Below are positions 1 through 7,469 of a stretch of 24,396 nucleotides of DNA, piece by piece (position 1 is the stretch's first letter; each line of letters begins with the position of its first letter). The DNA is from an uncultured bacterium (GTDB taxonomy: Bacteria; Actinomycetota; Coriobacteriia; Coriobacteriales; Coriobacteriaceae), in NCBI GenBank assembly GCA_958349055.1, contig CATWBO010000037.1, positions 1 through 24,396 on the forward strand, read 5' to 3'. Under the pieces are notes generated by a model. It had not been told where the DNA came from. It made no database searches and was given only the letters and a program-made list of their open reading frames with translations. The position numbers and the translations under genes were made by a program.

Positions 1-53
1 AGAGCGCTTGACTGGCAGTCAAGAGGTCAGGGGTTCGATCCCCCTCGTCTCCA
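1..53 (+). tRNA. tRNA-Ala(GGC), 5' part outside the window
   Basis: This is the 3' part of an alanine tRNA: end of the D-arm, an anticodon arm with loop CTGGCAG (anticodon GGC), the variable loop, a T-arm and the 3' acceptor strand ending in discriminator A. It is identical to bases 983-1035 of the complete tRNA-Ala further on. The CCA end is not encoded (the bases after the discriminator are CCC). The window edge cuts it, so it cannot be told whether the 5' half exists upstream or whether this is only a tRNA 3' fragment such as an attachment-site remnant. Confidence 0.85.
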
Positions 54-68
54 CCCGAGCATTGAATG

Positions 69-97
69 AGGCTCCAACGCAAGTTGGGGCCTTTTTT
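69..97 (+). terminator. Rho-independent terminator of the first tRNA-Ala copy
   Basis: A 10-bp stem (69-78 with 83-92, one G-T pair) closes on a GCAA tetraloop and is followed by a run of T to base 97. It is an exact copy of the terminator at 1051-1079. Confidence 0.85.
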
Positions 98-102
98 CAT
101 AT

Positions 103-262
103 CATTTGATTTGTAACAGATGTTAGCTGATTAGCTTCTTGGCGGCACACCCATTCTTAATTGTGAATAAGAATGTCAATAGCTTACGTCTCTAGAGGGC
201 AAAGCTAGGCCGCAGCCTCAATAACGAAGAGGCCGGGCGTAACGCCCGGCCTCGCAATACTC
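103..262. other. Non-coding stretch between tRNA-Ala terminator and minus-strand tRNA
   Basis: No credible ORF is seen. The stretch is clearly more A/T-rich than the rest of the window. It contains an inverted repeat with 8-bp arms at 152-159 and 168-175 (CATTCTTA / TAAGAATG, 8-base loop) and, at its right end, the GC-rich hairpin listed separately. Confidence 0.6.
229..253 (-). terminator. GC-rich hairpin downstream of the minus-strand tRNA
   Basis: A perfect 11-bp stem (229-239 with 243-253) with a 3-base loop starts 10 bases past the 3' end of the minus-strand tRNA. Read on the minus strand it is followed by TTCGTTATT, a poor T-tract, so it is a plausible but not textbook intrinsic terminator. 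Confidence 0.6.
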
Positions 263-338
263 TGGTGGGCCCTCCGGGATTCGAACCCAGAACCCAGGGA
301 TTATGAGTCCCCTGCGCTAACCGTTGCGCCAAGAGCCC
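263..338 (-). tRNA. tRNA with CAT anticodon (elongator Met or Ile2)
   Basis: The minus strand folds into a full 76-base cloverleaf: 7-bp acceptor stem (GGGCTCT with AGGGCCC, one wobble), D-stem GCGC/GCGC, anticodon loop CTCATAA (anticodon CAT), T-loop TTCGAAT, discriminator A and an encoded CCA. It lacks the run of three G-C pairs in the anticodon stem typical of initiator tRNA. Elongator methionine and the lysidine-modified isoleucine tRNA share this anticodon and loop, and I cannot separate them by eye. Confidence 0.9.
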
Positions 339-356
339 TTATGTGCGGTGAATACA

Positions 357-384
357 ATTCTAACAACGGCAATCCATGCCCAAT
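357..384 (-). promoter_or_regulatory. Candidate promoter of the CAT-anticodon tRNA
   Basis: Read on the minus strand, TTGGGC and TAGAAT are 16 bases apart, and the -10 hexamer lies 18 bases before the first tRNA base. The -10 box is good (5 of 6 to consensus); the -35 box is weak (3 of 6). Confidence 0.4.
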
Positions 385-921
385 TGCTTCACTTCACGTC
401 GTGAAATACTACCATGCGCGAGCAAGTCGCACAACGCACGATCAAACCCATTAGCAAACAACGAAAATTCTCGGCGCATCGCAGATAAGAAGTTTAATAG
501 AGGTAGCTATGGTCATTATTCCAAGGCTCCAATTCATTTATGGGCGACGTCAGCCTGGTGCCATTTCAAAACTATGCCAGTTTACTACGACGGATCGACA
601 GTCCTCGAGCACGCTTCATCTTCCGTTTGCAAAACCGCAGGTAGGGCGCTTGCGACATTGACGAAAACGGCGGCGTGGTCGGCCATCCCGGAATCATCGT
701 AGTAAACCGGCCTTCTTTTGGGGCGACGGGGCAGGGCGCCTCGTGGTCGGCACCGATAATGGGGCCGGCAGCGCGCGGGAGCCCCGATACCGGGCGGCGG
801 GCCCCGCGCGAGCCCAAACTGCCGGCGCGTGGGTCCGGGGAGGACGGGTGGACCGGGGAGCACGATTGGCCCCGCGCGCGGCGCGGCGACGCCGCCGGCG
901 AAAGTTTTTCTGAAATTGTCC
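385..921. other. Non-coding region between the two tRNA genes
   Basis: No ORF here looks like a real gene; the candidates lack a ribosome-binding site and recognisable domains. The left part (to about 570) has moderate GC. Bases 576-711 hold an inverted-repeat element listed separately. From about 712 to 900 the sequence is extremely G/C-rich and low in complexity, then drops to an A/T-rich leader before the tRNA-Ala promoter. Confidence 0.6.
576..711. repeat. Inverted-repeat element with 15-base arms
   Basis: Arms at 576-590 (GCCAGTTTACTACGA) and 697-711 (its reverse complement with one mismatch) enclose about 106 bases. Because the arms are inverted, the same short peptide (PVYYD) is read on both strands. 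The arrangement suggests a small interspersed or mobile-derived element, which is an inference; only one copy is in the window. Confidence 0.55.
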
Positions 922-950
922 TTGCATCGCCGTCCGAGTTCCCGTATAGT
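922..950 (+). promoter_or_regulatory. Promoter of tRNA-Ala (second copy)
   Basis: TTGCAT at 922-927 and TATAGT at 945-950 are separated by 17 bases. The expected start lies about 6 bases before the first base of the tRNA. This is a near-consensus housekeeping-sigma promoter. Confidence 0.85.
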
Positions 951-962
951 ACTTCTTCGCAC

Positions 963-1035
963 GGGGGCGTAGCTCAGCTGGGAGAGCGCTTGACTGGCAG
1001 TCAAGAGGTCAGGGGTTCGATCCCCCTCGTCTCCA
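963..1035 (+). tRNA. tRNA-Ala(GGC), complete
   Basis: A full cloverleaf is present: 7-bp acceptor stem (GGGGGCG with CGTCTCC) containing the G3-T70 wobble pair that is the hallmark of alanine tRNA, D-arm, anticodon loop CTGGCAG (anticodon GGC, reads GCC/GCT), T-loop TTCGATC and discriminator A at 1035. CCA is not encoded. It has its own promoter at 922-950 and a terminator at 1051-1079. Confidence 0.95.
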
Positions 1036-1084
1036 CCCGAGCATTGAATGAGGCTCCAACGCAAGTTGGGGCCTTTTTTCATAT
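983..1084 (+). repeat. Right copy of the 102-bp perfect direct repeat
   Basis: Identical to bases 1-102. It begins inside the D-arm of tRNA-Ala (possibly earlier, since the other copy is cut by the window edge) and ends 5 bases past the terminator T-run, 26 bases before the next gene. Confidence 0.95.
1051..1079 (+). terminator. Rho-independent terminator of tRNA-Ala
   Basis: A 10-bp stem with a GCAA loop and a T-run, starting 15 bases after the tRNA. The next gene begins only 31 bases past the T-run, with no visible promoter between. Confidence 0.9.
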
Positions 1085-1110
1085 AGGCACACAAGGTCAA
1101 AGGCGGCACC

Positions 1111-3144
1111 ATGATCCTCCTGGTCGACAAGATCGAAAAAAGCTTCGGCGCGCGCATCCTCTTTAGCGGCGCATCCTTCCAGATCAACCCCGGCGAGCGC
1201 TTCGCGCTCGTGGGACCCAACGGCGCCGGCAAAACCACCATGCTCAAGATAATCATGGGCATCGACAGCCCAGACGCTGGCCAGGTTCAGTACGCAAAGG
1301 ACTGCCAGGTTGGCTACCTAGAGCAGGAAACTAATCTGGAGCAAAAGGACACCACCATCCTTGCCGAGGTCATGGCCGCTGCCAAGGAAATCCGCCGCAT
1401 GGGCGAGCGCGCCAACGAACTGCAGGCCCAAATCACCGAGCTCTCCGAGCAAGGCAAGGACGTCGACGCCCTCCTTAACGAATACGGCCAGGTCCAGGAC
1501 CGCTTTGAGCACCTGGGCGGCTACGAGCTCGAGAGCAACGCCCGCAAAATCCTGTCCGGCCTGGGCTTTAAGGTCACCGACTTTGAGCGCCCATGCTCCG
1601 AGTTCTCGGGCGGCTGGCAGATGCGCATCGCGCTCGCCAAGCTCTTCCTGCGCCACCCCGACCTGCTGCTTCTGGACGAGCCCACCAACCACCTGGACCT
1701 CGAAAGCGTCCAGTGGCTGCGCGGCTTTATCGCCAGCTACGACGGCGCCGTCCTCATCGTCAGCCACGACCGTGCCTTCATGGACGCCTGCGTCGACCAC
1801 GTCGCCGCGCTCGAGAACCGCCGTGTGACCACTTACACCGGCAACTACAGCAGCTACCTTAAGCAGCGCGAGGACAACCTGGAGCAGATGCGCGCCAAAC
1901 GCGCCGCCCAGGAGCGTGACATCGCCCACATGCAGGTCTTCGTCGACAAGTTCCGCTACAAGCCCACCAAGGCCGCCCAGGCCCAGGAGCGCATCCGCAA
2001 GATCGAGCAGATCAAAAAGGAACTCGTCATCCTGCCCGAGGGCCACAAGCACATCGACTTTAAGTTCCCTGACCCGCCGCGCTCCGGTGACATGGTCGTG
2101 GGCCTGGAGGGCGTCTCCAAGTCCTACGGCGACAAGCACATCTACAGCGATATCGACCTCAAACTCTACCGCGGCGAACACGTGGCGCTCGTCGGCCCCA
2201 ACGGCGCCGGCAAGTCCACCCTCATGAAGATCATCGCCGGCCTGGAGCCGCCCACCACCGGCACGCGCGATCTGGGCACCAACGTAGGTGTGGCCTACTA
2301 TGCCCAGCACGCGCTTGAAGGTATGACCGAGTCCAACACCGTCCTGCAAGAGATCGACACCGTCACGCCCAAGTGGACCGTGCCACAGCAGCGCAGCCTG
2401 CTGGGCGCCTTCCTGTTTAGCGACAACGACGCAATCGAAAAGCAGGTTCGCGTCCTCTCCGGCGGCGAAAAGGCGCGTCTGGCCCTGGCCAAGATGCTTG
2501 TGGCCCCCGAGGCGCTCCTGTGCCTGGACGAGCCCACCAACCACCTGGACATCGACTCGGTGGACATGCTCGAGAACGCCCTGCAAAACTTCCCCGGCAC
2601 CATCGTGCTGATCAGCCACGACGAGCACCTGGTGCGCGCCGTTGCCAACCGCGTGATCGACATCCGCGATGGCAAGGTCACGGTCTATGACGGCGACTAC
2701 GACTACTACCTCTACAAGCGCGAGGACCTCGCAGCCCGCGCCGCCGCCGAGGCGGCAGGGGAGAGTGCACCGGCCGCGACCAAGTCCGCTAAGGTCACCG
2801 CGGCCCAGCCTGATGCGCCCGCCGCCGCTTCCAAACCTGCCGAGGGCAAAAAGACCAAGGAGCAAAAGCGTGCCGAGGCCCAGGCCCGCGCCGCACTCAA
2901 CAAAAAGCTCAAGGGCGTGCGCAACCAACTCAAGAAGATCGAGGCGGAGCTCGATAAAAAGCGCGCCCGCTATGACGAGCTTATGGAATTGATGGCAAGC
3001 GAAGAGCTTTATGCCGATCAGGACAAGTTCAACGCCGCTCTGGGGGAATATAACGGCCTAAAGCAAGAGCTGCCCAAGCTCGAGGACGAATGGCTGGAGC
3101 TCTCCACCCAGATCGAAGAGGAGACCGCGCGTGAACTCTCGTAA
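1111..3144 (+). CDS. ABC-F family ATPase (Uup/YdiF-like)
   Basis: A 677-residue protein with two ABC ATPase domains and no membrane segments, the layout of the ABC-F family, whose members act on the ribosome as translation factors or, in some branches, as antibiotic-resistance proteins. Domain 1 has Walker A at about 35-43 (GPNGAGKTT), signature SGGWQ at 166-170 and Walker B LLLLDE at 185-190, followed by TNHLDL. Domain 2 has Walker A 362-370, signature SGGEK at 450-454 and Walker B ending D473-E474. A charged linker (about 240-320) joins them, and a lysine/glutamate-rich coiled coil (about 590-677) ends the protein, as in Uup-type proteins. The start is ATG after a modest AAAGG site. It sits 31 bases behind the tRNA-Ala terminator without a clear promoter. 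The paralogue cannot be decided by eye; a housekeeping role is more likely than resistance, given the neighbours. Confidence 0.93.
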   Translation: MILLVDKIEKSFGARILFSGASFQINPGERFALVGPNGAGKTTMLKIIMGIDSPDAGQVQYAKDCQVGYLEQETNLEQKDTTILAEVMAAAKEIRRMGERANELQAQITELSEQGKDVDALLNEYGQVQDRFEHLGGYELESNARKILSGLGFKVTDFERPCSEFSGGWQMRIALAKLFLRHPDLLLLDEPTNHLDLESVQWLRGFIASYDGAVLIVSHDRAFMDACVDHVAALENRRVTTYTGNYSSYLKQREDNLEQMRAKRAAQERDIAHMQVFVDKFRYKPTKAAQAQERIRKIEQIKKELVILPEGHKHIDFKFPDPPRSGDMVVGLEGVSKSYGDKHIYSDIDLKLYRGEHVALVGPNGAGKSTLMKIIAGLEPPTTGTRDLGTNVGVAYYAQHALEGMTESNTVLQEIDTVTPKWTVPQQRSLLGAFLFSDNDAIEKQVRVLSGGEKARLALAKMLVAPEALLCLDEPTNHLDIDSVDMLENALQNFPGTIVLISHDEHLVRAVANRVIDIRDGKVTVYDGDYDYYLYKREDLAARAAAEAAGESAPAATKSAKVTAAQPDAPAAASKPAEGKKTKEQKRAEAQARAALNKKLKGVRNQLKKIEAELDKKRARYDELMELMASEELYADQDKFNAALGEYNGLKQELPKLEDEWLELSTQIEEETARELS

Positions 3145-3427
3145 GGCCGCTGCCGTGGCGATGAGCATCATCGCCATCGCGTGTCGCATCTGCGGCATCT
3201 TTATGAGCGCAATGACCGTGCTGCTGTGCTTTAGCGGCCTCACCGCCAAGTCGCAGATCGTGGGCTTTATCGTTGAGCTTTCGCGCGCACTGCCGAGTGC
3301 CATCGCCGGCTATGGCGTCATCACGTCGCCCTTTGGCGGCGTATTCCGCCTAGATTACGCCATCGTGGCGGTCATCCTGTTTGTGGCCGATTACCTGCTC
3401 TCGCGCGCCTCGCGCCGCGTCCGCTAG
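3131..3427 (+). CDS. Small membrane protein of unknown function
   Basis: A 98-residue protein starting at a GTG that overlaps the end of the ABC-F gene by 14 bases. A GAGGAG site 8 bases upstream supports this start. One long hydrophobic stretch (about residues 7-37) and another near 75-92 suggest two or three membrane segments, with a basic C-terminal tail (SRASRRVR). I recognise no family. Overlap with the upstream gene and 9-base spacing to the protease gene indicate co-translation in the same operon. Confidence 0.75.
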   Translation: MNSRKAAAVAMSIIAIACRICGIFMSAMTVLLCFSGLTAKSQIVGFIVELSRALPSAIAGYGVITSPFGGVFRLDYAIVAVILFVADYLLSRASRRVR

Positions 3428-3436
3428 GGGAGCGCC

Positions 3437-4120
3437 ATGTCCAACAGCTACATCATGAACCTGCTCGCCAGCGCCGTCGCCGTCATCGTGGGTATTGTCA
3501 TCCACGAGAGCGCACACGCCGCGGCGGCCTGGGCGCTCGGCGACAAGACGGCCCGATCCCGTGGCCGCGTCTCGCTCAACCCGCTCAACCATATCGACCC
3601 GTTTGGCACCATCATCCTGCCGCTGCTTATGCTTGCCGCCGGCGGCCCGGTGTTCGCCTTTGCCAAGCCCGTGCCCGTCTACCTCAACAACCTCAAGCAC
3701 CCCAAGCGTGACGAGGTCCTGGTGAGCGTAGCCGGCCCCGCGTCGAACATCGCACTCGCGTGCCTCGCGGCCGCCCTCATGCACGCAACGTACGGCAACC
3801 TCTACACCAGCATGTCCTTTGCCCTAGCGTCACAGATCATGAACTTCGGCGCCACGTTTATCGTGGTCAACCTGTCACTCGCGTTCTTCAACCTCATCCC
3901 GATCCCGCCGCTCGATGGCTCATCGGTCATCGTGCCCTTCCTCAAGGGCAAGGCGCTCAACAACTATTACCGTCTGCAGCAATACGCTATGCCCATCCTC
4001 ATCCTAGTGCTGTACCTGCTGCCAATGTGGACCGGCATCGATGTAATCGGCCGCTATTTCGACGTTACCGTGTATCCGCTTGCTGAGCAGCTGCTCAACT
4101 TCGCAATCGCCGGCATCTAA
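3437..4120 (+). CDS. Site-2 protease family protein (peptidase M50)
   Basis: A 227-residue polytopic membrane protein. The zinc-binding HExxH motif is HESAH at residues 23-27 in the first membrane segment, and the second motif (PIPPLDG, supplying the aspartate ligand) lies in the NLIPIPPLDGS stretch of a later helix. A VAGPASN segment typical of the family lies between. The short form without a PDZ domain matches the compact YwhC/rhomboid-sized S2P group, which cleaves substrates inside the membrane; the substrate is unknown. The start is ATG after GGGGAG. It follows the small membrane protein by 9 bases. An 84-base gap separates it from scpA, with a small 6-bp hairpin at 4137-4153. Confidence 0.9.
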   Translation: MSNSYIMNLLASAVAVIVGIVIHESAHAAAAWALGDKTARSRGRVSLNPLNHIDPFGTIILPLLMLAAGGPVFAFAKPVPVYLNNLKHPKRDEVLVSVAGPASNIALACLAAALMHATYGNLYTSMSFALASQIMNFGATFIVVNLSLAFFNLIPIPPLDGSSVIVPFLKGKALNNYYRLQQYAMPILILVLYLLPMWTGIDVIGRYFDVTVYPLAEQLLNFAIAGI

Positions 4121-4204
4121 GGTAAACTTACAGGTCGACCGTGCAAAACGGTCGTGATATGCACCCAAACCGCGCCGCGAAGGCGCCGTCAAAGGAGGTC
4201 GAAG

Positions 4205-5017
4205 ATGTCGTATCGCGTGTCGACGCAGGTCTACAGCGGACCGTTCGACCTGCTGCTGCAGCTGGTAACCCGCCAAAAAGTAGATATCGGCGCCATCTCC
4301 ATCAGCGAGGTGGCCGAGCAGTACCTTGCCGAGGCCGAGCGCATCGAGGCGCTGGACCTCGACGTGGCGAGCGACTTTTTGCTGGTCGCGGCAACCCTTT
4401 TGGACATCAAGGCCGCCTCTCTGGTGCCGCAGGAGGCCCCGCGCAAAGTCGATGACGACGATGACGAGCTCGACGAAGAACTCGAGGAGCTCAGCACACT
4501 CGACGGCGACGCCCTTCGCGAGGTCCTGATCCAGCGTCTGATCGCCTACAAGCAGTTTAAGGGCGCGGCTGCGGCCCTTGGAGCGCGTATGCAGGCCGAA
4601 AGCCGCATGCACCCGCGTGTGGCCGGCCCCGACCCTGAGTTTTTGGGCCTCATGCCCGACTACCTGGCTGGCATCACCCTGCGCGGCCTCGCCGTCATCT
4701 GCGCCGACTTGGACGGCAAGCGCCAGACCTTCCTGCTGGAGGCCGAGCACGTGGCACCGCACCGCGTGCCGCTCGACCTGACCGTTGCCTCGGTCGACCG
4801 CTTTACCATGGCGCACCAAACCTGCACCTTCCGCGAGTTGCTGGACGGCGACGCCACCACCGAGCAGCTCGTCGTCACCTTCCTGGCCATGTTGGAGCTC
4901 GCCAAGCGCGGCTCGCTCACGCTGAGCCAGGACGAGATCTTCGGAACCATTCAGATTAACCGCGTCGAGGGCGCCGAGGCCTATGTGCCCGGCGAGGGCC
5001 CCGAGCTCACCGAATAG
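4205..5017 (+). CDS. scpA: Segregation and condensation protein A (kleisin)
   Basis: ScpA bridges the head of one SMC subunit and the neck of the other and, with ScpB, forms the condensin that organises and separates chromosomes. The 270-residue protein has the ScpA N-terminal pattern (YSGPFDLLLQLV at 10-21, then DIGAISISEVAEQY) and a C-terminal winged-helix end (IFGTIQINRVEGAEAY). A strongly acidic linker (83-96, five consecutive Asp followed by Glu-rich sequence) lies between. I chose ATG 4205 because a full AAAGGAGG site at 4191-4198 sits 6 bases upstream; the longer reading frame from 4154 adds only basic low-complexity sequence. It is followed 12 bases later by scpB, the usual pairing. 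Confidence 0.95.
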   Translation: MSYRVSTQVYSGPFDLLLQLVTRQKVDIGAISISEVAEQYLAEAERIEALDLDVASDFLLVAATLLDIKAASLVPQEAPRKVDDDDDELDEELEELSTLDGDALREVLIQRLIAYKQFKGAAAALGARMQAESRMHPRVAGPDPEFLGLMPDYLAGITLRGLAVICADLDGKRQTFLLEAEHVAPHRVPLDLTVASVDRFTMAHQTCTFRELLDGDATTEQLVVTFLAMLELAKRGSLTLSQDEIFGTIQINRVEGAEAYVPGEGPELTE

Positions 5018-5029
5018 GAGCGACCAACC

Positions 5030-5758
5030 ATGTCAAACCTTTCCACGCTGGAGGCAAACAGCCTCAAAGGCGCCCTCGAAGCGCTGTTGCTGGTTTCGAG
5101 CGACCCCGTGAGCGCGCCTGCGCTGGCAGGTGCGCTCGATATCGCCCCCGGCGAGTGCGCTTCGCTGCTCGCTGAGCTCAAGGTTGAGTACGAGGAGGCC
5201 AACCGCGGCTTTCAACTGCGCGAGGTCGCCGGTGGCTGGCGCCTGTTTACGCATCCCGCCTACCACGACGTGGTCGAGGCCTACGTGCTGAGTTGGGACA
5301 CGCAAAAACTTTCGCAGGCGGCGCTCGAGACGCTCGCCGTCATCGCCTACCACCAGCCCGTCACGCGCGAGGTGGTCAAGGGCATTCGCGGCGTTAACTC
5401 CGACGGCGTCATCGCTTCGCTCGTGGACAAGGGCCTGGTGCGCGAGCTCGGCCGCGACCCCCAGCGCGGTCAGGCCATCATCTACGGCACGACCAACGCC
5501 TTCCTTGAGAAGTTCGGTCTGCGCTCCACCCGCGACCTGCCCGATCTGGAGCAGTTTGCCCCCGACGAGCAGTCGCGCCAGTTTATCCGCGAGCGCCTGA
5601 GCGGCCGCAGCATTCAGTCCACGCTCGAGGAGCAGGCCGAGGACCTGGACGAAGAGTGCGAACTGCTCGATACCGATGTTGAGGATGTTGAGGCAGTCGA
5701 GGACGAGGACGCCCTTGCCGTCGACGAGACCTCGGAGGATATGCATGACGAGAACTAA
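5030..5758 (+). CDS. scpB: Segregation and condensation protein B
   Basis: A 242-residue partner of ScpA in the SMC condensin. The two winged-helix domains are recognisable: the N-terminal part (LKGALEALLLVSSDPVS) and the conserved LSQAALETLAVIAYHQPVTR segment followed by IRGVNSDGVIASLVDKGLVRELGR. The C-terminal about 35 residues are almost entirely acidic. The start is ATG after TAGGAG. The gene overlaps the next one (rluB) by 14 bases, so the two are probably translationally coupled, a common arrangement in Gram-positive genomes. Confidence 0.96.
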   Translation: MSNLSTLEANSLKGALEALLLVSSDPVSAPALAGALDIAPGECASLLAELKVEYEEANRGFQLREVAGGWRLFTHPAYHDVVEAYVLSWDTQKLSQAALETLAVIAYHQPVTREVVKGIRGVNSDGVIASLVDKGLVRELGRDPQRGQAIIYGTTNAFLEKFGLRSTRDLPDLEQFAPDEQSRQFIRERLSGRSIQSTLEEQAEDLDEECELLDTDVEDVEAVEDEDALAVDETSEDMHDEN

Positions 5759-6713
5759 CGAAGCAGGGGAGACGCGCATCGTCGGCACCGCAGGATCGCA
5801 CGAACCCGGTGCCCAGCCCGTCTACCCGCACACCATGCGCCTGCAGCGCTTTTTGGCGCGCGCGGGCGTGGCGAGCCGCCGCGGCTCGGAGGACCTGATG
5901 ACCGCCGGCCGCGTGACCGTCAACGGCGAGGTCGCGACCGAGCTGGGTACCAAGGTCGATGTCGACCGCGACCACATCGAGGTCGACGGCATGCCCGTCA
6001 AGCTCAATCAGGGCGCCGTGTACCTGATGCTCTACAAGCCGACCGGCTACCTCACCACCATGAGCGACCCGCAGGAGCGCCCCTGCGTGGCCGACCTGGT
6101 CCCCCGCGACCGCTTTCCAGGCCTGTTTCCGGTAGGCCGCCTGGACCGCGACACTACGGGCCTGTTGCTCTTTACCACCGACGGCGACCTGTCGCAGGAT
6201 CTACTGCACCCCAGCAAGCACGTCTACAAGACCTACCAGGCGCTCGTGGACGGCCACCTCACCGACCGCGACCTCACACCACTCCGCCGCGGCATTGAGC
6301 TCGACGACGGCCTGTGCCAACCGGCCATCTGCCGTGTCATCACCGCGTACGAGGCCGAGGCCGTGGCGCCCCAGGGCGTCAAGCCTGGCACCACCGCCGT
6401 GGAGGTCATTATCCGCGAGGGCCGCAAGAACCAGGTCAAGCGCATGCTGAGCAAGATCCACCATCCGGTGATCCGCCTGCATCGCTGCAACTTTGCCGGC
6501 CTGGAACTCGAGGGCGTGGCCAAAGGCTCGTGGCGCGAGCTCACCGACCGCGAGGTGCAGATCCTCAAGGACGGCGGAATCCCGCCCAAGCAGGCCAGAG
6601 CCAAGCGCAACGGCGGCAAGCCTCAAGACACCCCTGCGAGCCGCACCCGCCATCACGGCAGCCACGGCTCCGCGCCCAAGCGCAACACCTACCGCGAGCG
6701 CTACACGGGCTAG
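5745..6713 (+). CDS. rluB: 23S rRNA pseudouridine synthase, RsuA/RluB family
   Basis: A 322-residue enzyme that isomerises a uridine to pseudouridine in rRNA, most likely in the 23S peptidyl-transferase region. An S4 RNA-binding domain (about 31-80, MRLQRFLARAGVASRR) precedes the catalytic domain, whose motif GRLDRDTTGLLL carries the catalytic aspartate D134. A late motif (GRKNQVKRML) is typical of RluB/RluE. The last about 45 residues are basic and disordered (Arg, Lys, His, Gly), a probable RNA-binding tail. GGAGG at 5734-5738 is placed well for ATG 5745, inside the end of scpB. A shorter start at 5835 (MRLQRF) would also keep the S4 domain. RsuA (16S) is less likely given the scpAB context. 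Confidence 0.92.
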   Translation: MTRTNEAGETRIVGTAGSHEPGAQPVYPHTMRLQRFLARAGVASRRGSEDLMTAGRVTVNGEVATELGTKVDVDRDHIEVDGMPVKLNQGAVYLMLYKPTGYLTTMSDPQERPCVADLVPRDRFPGLFPVGRLDRDTTGLLLFTTDGDLSQDLLHPSKHVYKTYQALVDGHLTDRDLTPLRRGIELDDGLCQPAICRVITAYEAEAVAPQGVKPGTTAVEVIIREGRKNQVKRMLSKIHHPVIRLHRCNFAGLELEGVAKGSWRELTDREVQILKDGGIPPKQARAKRNGGKPQDTPASRTRHHGSHGSAPKRNTYRERYTG

Positions 6714-6779
6714 GCAACCCGCAGCACCCCAGCACTCGCGTCCCATACCAACACGTCAACCACCGAAAGGAAGCACTGC

Positions 6780-7466
6780 ATGATCGTCGCCATCGACGGC
6801 CCCGCCGGTTCCGGCAAGTCTACTATCGCTAAGGAGATCGCCCGCCAGCTGGGCTTTAACAAGCTCGACACGGGCGCCATGTATCGCGCCGTCACCTTTG
6901 CCGCGCTCGACCGCGGCATCGATCTGGACGACGAGGCGGCCATCGACGCCCTCGCCGAGCAGATCGAGATCCGCTTTACCAATGGCACCGGTGAGGACAC
7001 GCGCCTGACCATTGACGGCCAGGACGCCTCGGCCGCCATCCGCACCCCGCAGGTGGACGCCAACGTCTCCAAGGTCTCGGCCTACCCGGGCGTGCGCGCC
7101 GCCATGCTCATCCACCAGCGCCGCGCCGCCGAGGACCGCGACATTGTGGCCGAGGGTCGCGACATCGGAACCGTTGTGTTCCCCAACGCGCAGGTCAAGG
7201 TCTTCCTGACCGCCGACCCGCGTGAGCGCGCCCGCCGCCGCGTGCTGCAGCGCCACCAAAACGACGCCCAGCCGCTCACTGCCGGACGGCTCGAAGCCGA
7301 GGTCGACGAGACCCTCGACGCCCTCAAGCAGCGCGACAAGCTCGACAGCAGCCGCGAGGTCGCGCCGCTCGTGCCCGCCGAGGACGCCGTGCACGTCGAC
7401 TCCACCGCCCACACCATCGACGAGGTCGTCCGCATCATCGAGGACCTCATCAACCAAAGGAGGTAG
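6780..7466 (+). CDS. cmk: Cytidylate kinase
   Basis: Phosphorylates CMP and dCMP with ATP in pyrimidine nucleotide recycling. The 228-residue protein has the P-loop GPAGSGKST at 7-15, the LDTGAMYR substrate segment, the ANVSKVSAYPGVR segment and the EGRDIGTVVFPNA motif, all diagnostic of Cmk. The length is standard. The start is ATG after AAAGGA. The 66 bases separating it from rluB contain no terminator or clear promoter, so it probably belongs to the same transcript. Confidence 0.96.
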   Translation: MIVAIDGPAGSGKSTIAKEIARQLGFNKLDTGAMYRAVTFAALDRGIDLDDEAAIDALAEQIEIRFTNGTGEDTRLTIDGQDASAAIRTPQVDANVSKVSAYPGVRAAMLIHQRRAAEDRDIVAEGRDIGTVVFPNAQVKVFLTADPRERARRRVLQRHQNDAQPLTAGRLEAEVDETLDALKQRDKLDSSREVAPLVPAEDAVHVDSTAHTIDEVVRIIEDLINQRR

Positions 7467-7469
7467 CCC

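Larger units (their letters stand above)
1..102 (+). repeat. Left copy of a 102-bp perfect direct repeat
   Basis: Bases 1-102 match 983-1084 without a mismatch and diverge at base 103 (C here, A at 1085). The repeat covers the tRNA-Ala 3' part, its terminator and five further bases. The left boundary is unknown because the window starts inside the match. The repeat offset is 982 bases. Confidence 0.95.

Noticed and set aside
376..1262. Overlapping ORFs on both strands in the tRNA spacer (for example 108, 163 and 225 codons)
   Set aside because: They run through tRNA genes or the inverted-repeat element, lack ribosome-binding sites and show no domain; high GC alone produces such long open frames.
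1318..2928. A 536-codon antisense ORF inside the ABC-F gene
   Set aside because: It is the mirror of a well-supported gene with two ABC domains; long antisense frames are common at this GC content.
4137..4153. 6-bp hairpin between the S2P gene and scpA, considered as a terminator
   Set aside because: Short stem and no T-run; scpA probably continues the transcript or has an unseen promoter.
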